From contig JAJECK010000052.1 of assembly GCA_022822085.1 (NCBI GenBank), positions 1 through 36,199 of the forward strand: 36,199 bases of DNA, written 5' to 3'. This stretch comes from Candidatus Poribacteria bacterium. GTDB taxonomy: Bacteria; Poribacteria; WGA-4E; WGA-3G. Positions 34,298 to 36,199 of the stretch are shown one piece after another (position 1 is the stretch's first letter; every line of letters begins with the position of its first letter). Both the position numbers and the translations under genes were made by a program. The notes beneath the pieces are model-generated. The model saw nothing but the letters and a program-made list of their open reading frames with translations, did no database searches and was not told where the DNA came from.

Positions 34298-36199
34298 TTG
34301 AATAATTTAAACAAGACCTTTTTTATTTGCGGTATGCTTGTACTATTGTGTGTAGCAAGTAGCAGTAGTGCCCTTGCCTTTTCTTTCAATCCACCGAATG
34401 AGAAGACAGGGGCACCAAATGAAAATAACTGTAGTCAATGTCATACTGGCAATACCTTGAACGCTGCAGGCGGTTCATTGATGCTTACAACCCCAGATGT
34501 ATATACCCCCGGAATGCAATACGATATCGTTGTTGAATTATCGCGAACAGGACAGAGTAAGTGGGGATTTCAGATGACCGCGCTGAATAGTAATGGTGCA
34601 CGCGCAGGTGCTTTTGCTATCTCAAATGGGAATACGCAAAAACTGGAGGAAGCAAATAGCAGGCAATACATTGAACATAAGTCCGCAAGTGGAACAAACC
34701 GTTGGACATTCAAATGGACCGCACCAACTGCGGATGTTGGACAGATTACGTTTTATGCTGCTGGGAATGCTGCAAATAATGCAAATGGTGCTTTGGGGGA
34801 TTATATTTATACCCAAAAAGCAACATCAGATTCTATTGCTTACGGTGTTGCGTTAGCAGGTGTTGGCACTTTGAGTAAAACGGCAAATACTGGTGTAGAA
34901 ACAAGATATACGCTCAAAGTAACAAACACTGGTAATACGAGAGATACAATAGATTTGACAACTTCAGGGATTAGTTCAGCAAGATTAAGCCAGACATCTG
35001 TTGCCCTTGACGCGAATGCTTCAACCAACGTAACTTTGACGATACCCGGTTCCGCCCTAACGAGTGCAGGAGAATATACGGCTACGGTCACTGCCTCATC
35101 GCAAGGAGACAGTTCAAAAACTGCGGAAATTACAACGACAACAACTATTCCCAATGTTTACGGTGTTACCTTAGCAGGCGTGGATAGTTTAACAAAGGAA
35201 ACAGCAGACAGCAGTACTGGGGTAACTTATTCCATCCGTGTGACAAATAGTGGGAACACAAACGATACGGTCCATCTGACTACCTCAGGAGATGCAACTG
35301 CTACAATCAGTCTGTCTTCTATATCCCTTAACCAAGGGGCTTCACGGATAGTGACGTTGCGAATTTCAGGAACTTCCCTGACTGGAGCTGGTGATTACAA
35401 TGTTAAGGTTACTGCTACATCACAAGGAGATAGCACAAAAACTGCGGAAATCACAACCACAACAACGGTTCTCCCTGTCTACGATATTGCGATTGAAGGT
35501 GTCGGTGAGGTGACATCTGAAACCGATGATGCAAGTGACGGGGTCAGTTACACACTCAAAATCGCAAACAACGGAAATACGGATGATACGATTGACTTAG
35601 CAGCATCCGGCACCGCAGCAACACTGAGTCAAACATCTGTTTTCCTTGCCTCAGGTGCTGCAGCTGAAGTCACACTGACAATTGCAGGGGATGTACTTGC
35701 TTTAGCAGGTCCTTACGAAGTCAAGGTTACTGCTACATCACAAGGGGATAGCACAAAAACCGTTGAAATCACAACAGCTACGACTCTCCTTCCTGTCTAC
35801 GATATTGCAATTGAAGGTGTCGGTGAGGTGACATCTGAAACTGATGATGCAAGTGATGGGGTCAGTTATACACTCAAAATCGCAAACAACGGAAATACGG
35901 ATGATACGATTGACTTAGCAGCATCCGGCACCGCAGCAACACTGAGTCAAACATCTGTTACCCTTGCCTCAGGTGCTACAGCAGAAGTCACACTGACGAT
36001 TGCGGGGGATATGCTCGCTTTAGCAGGAGATTATGAAGTCAAGGCTACTGCTACATCACAAGGGGATAGCACAAAAACCGTTAAAATCACAACGACTACG
36101 ACTATCCTGCCTGTCTACGATATTGCTTTAGAAGGTGTCGGTGAGGTGACATCTGAAACTGATGATGCAAGTGATGGGGTCAGTTACACACTCAAAATT
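34298..36199 (+). CDS. Secreted choice-of-anchor-V (reeler-like) CxxCH protein with tandem repeats, 3' end outside window
   Basis: The frame begins at a TTG at 34298 and is open for 634 codons to the right edge. GAGGAGA lies 5 bases upstream, and the preceding ATG frame stops at once, so TTG is the likely start. The signal peptide MNNLNKTFFICGMLVLLCVA ends near SSSSALA. Next comes FSFNPPNEKTGAPNENNCSQCHTGN, written here in pieces: GAP, then CSQCH, the signature of choice-of-anchor-V/reeler-like modules; the CxxCH could hold a c-type haem. The domain runs to about residue 180. Then follow repeats of about 106 residues with (Y)TLK(V/I)xNxGNTxDTIDL cores, beta-rich and CARDB- or alpha-galactosidase-NEW3-like. 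Units 3-5 are nearly identical. An exported surface protein; function unknown. Confidence 0.85.
   Translation, partial: MNNLNKTFFICGMLVLLCVASSSSALAFSFNPPNEKTGAPNENNCSQCHTGNTLNAAGGSLMLTTPDVYTPGMQYDIVVELSRTGQSKWGFQMTALNSNGARAGAFAISNGNTQKLEEANSRQYIEHKSASGTNRWTFKWTAPTADVGQITFYAAGNAANNANGALGDYIYTQKATSDSIAYGVALAGVGTLSKTANTGVETRYTLKVTNTGNTRDTIDLTTSGISSARLSQTSVALDANASTNVTLTIPGSALTSAGEYTATVTASSQGDSSKTAEITTTTTIPNVYGVTLAGVDSLTKETADSSTGVTYSIRVTNSGNTNDTVHLTTSGDATATISLSSISLNQGASRIVTLRISGTSLTGAGDYNVKVTATSQGDSTKTAEITTTTTVLPVYDIAIEGVGEVTSETDDASDGVSYTLKIANNGNTDDTIDLAASGTAATLSQTSVFLASGAAAEVTLTIAGDVLALAGPYEVKVTATSQGDSTKTVEITTATTLLPVYDIAIEGVGEVTSETDDASDGVSYTLKIANNGNTDDTIDLAASGTAATLSQTSVTLASGATAEVTLTIAGDMLALAGDYEVKATATSQGDSTKTVKITTTTTILPVYDIALEGVGEVTSETDDASDGVSYTLKI
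34840..36199 (+). repeat. Tandem 318-bp coding repeats, last three nearly identical
   Basis: Units begin near 34840, 35153, 35474, 35792 and 36110. The last three share the start CCTGTCTACGATATTGC and are exactly 318 bp (106 codons) apart. The first two are diverged. The array continues past the right edge. Near-identity at DNA level implies recent duplication or gene conversion. Confidence 0.9.

Overview
The window is about 36 kb of AT-leaning (roughly 40% GC by eye) bacterial chromosome with genes on both strands. No rRNA, tRNA or CRISPR array was found. Several traits together suggest Candidatus Poribacteria or a close uncultured relative from a sponge-associated or marine community: very large secreted proteins built of Ig-like, cohesin, spondin-N and FlgD/T9SS-like sorting modules; a choice-of-anchor-V/reeler-type protein; sugar-catabolism oxidoreductases; a DUF4838 glycoside-hydrolase-like protein; Rpn/YhgA-type transposase remnants; and dispersed short palindromes. 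This assignment rests on gene content and recollection of such genomes, not on a marker gene.

Left to right: 1-4305 (-) is the first 1435 codons of a giant secreted Ig-like repeat protein that runs off the left edge. 4598-6668 (-) holds a Gfo/Idh/MocA dehydrogenase and an Ldh-family malate/lactate-type dehydrogenase. A near-consensus sigma70 promoter (6677-6705) drives the divergent operon 6762-9157 (+), which is an unknown protein, the NAD(P)H-hydrate repair enzyme Nnr and another unknown protein. 9158-10501 is decayed DNA with short repeats and a frameshifted Rpn/YhgA transposase-nuclease remnant. 10600-13398 (-) is a membrane protein with two VWA domains. 13473-17554 (-) is a compact set of DUF4838 protein, NupG-like MFS transporter and isochorismatase-fold hydrolase.

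17945-19379 (+) encodes a degenerate receiver-domain protein, a CYTH/class IV adenylate cyclase-like protein and a small charged protein, ending at a strong hairpin. 19536-21036 (-) has a deoxyhypusine-synthase-like protein, two small proteins and an internally deleted gene remnant. 21108-23055 (-) is a two-gene restriction-modification system: a beta-class TSPPY methyltransferase overlapping a PD-(D/E)XK-like nuclease, each with its own four-Cys zinc site. Then come an O-antigen-ligase-like membrane protein (-), a secreted protein with a GATase-like domain (+), and a cyclic-nucleotide-binding RsbU/SpoIIE-type phosphatase (-). The phosphatase and the cyclase-like protein could be two ends of one cAMP signalling route.

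27314-31640 is the most unusual part. A 246-bp element with 18-bp imperfect terminal inverted repeats encloses a stem carrying two tandem hairpins that differ by compensatory changes. It lies directly upstream of an 1128-aa protein that reads like an Fe-S (XPD/DinG-type) SF2 helicase whose Walker A and B motifs are both eroded while its five-Cys cluster and C-terminal winged helix remain. Downstream are a related copy of the element's right end and an 89-bp MITE-like palindrome with a possible TAA duplication. The window ends with two secreted proteins: a cohesin/spondin-N/sorting-domain protein (32001-34178) and, after a strong intrinsic terminator, a CxxCH choice-of-anchor-V protein with near-identical 318-bp tandem repeats running off the right edge. 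Both edge genes are open reading frames truncated by the window.
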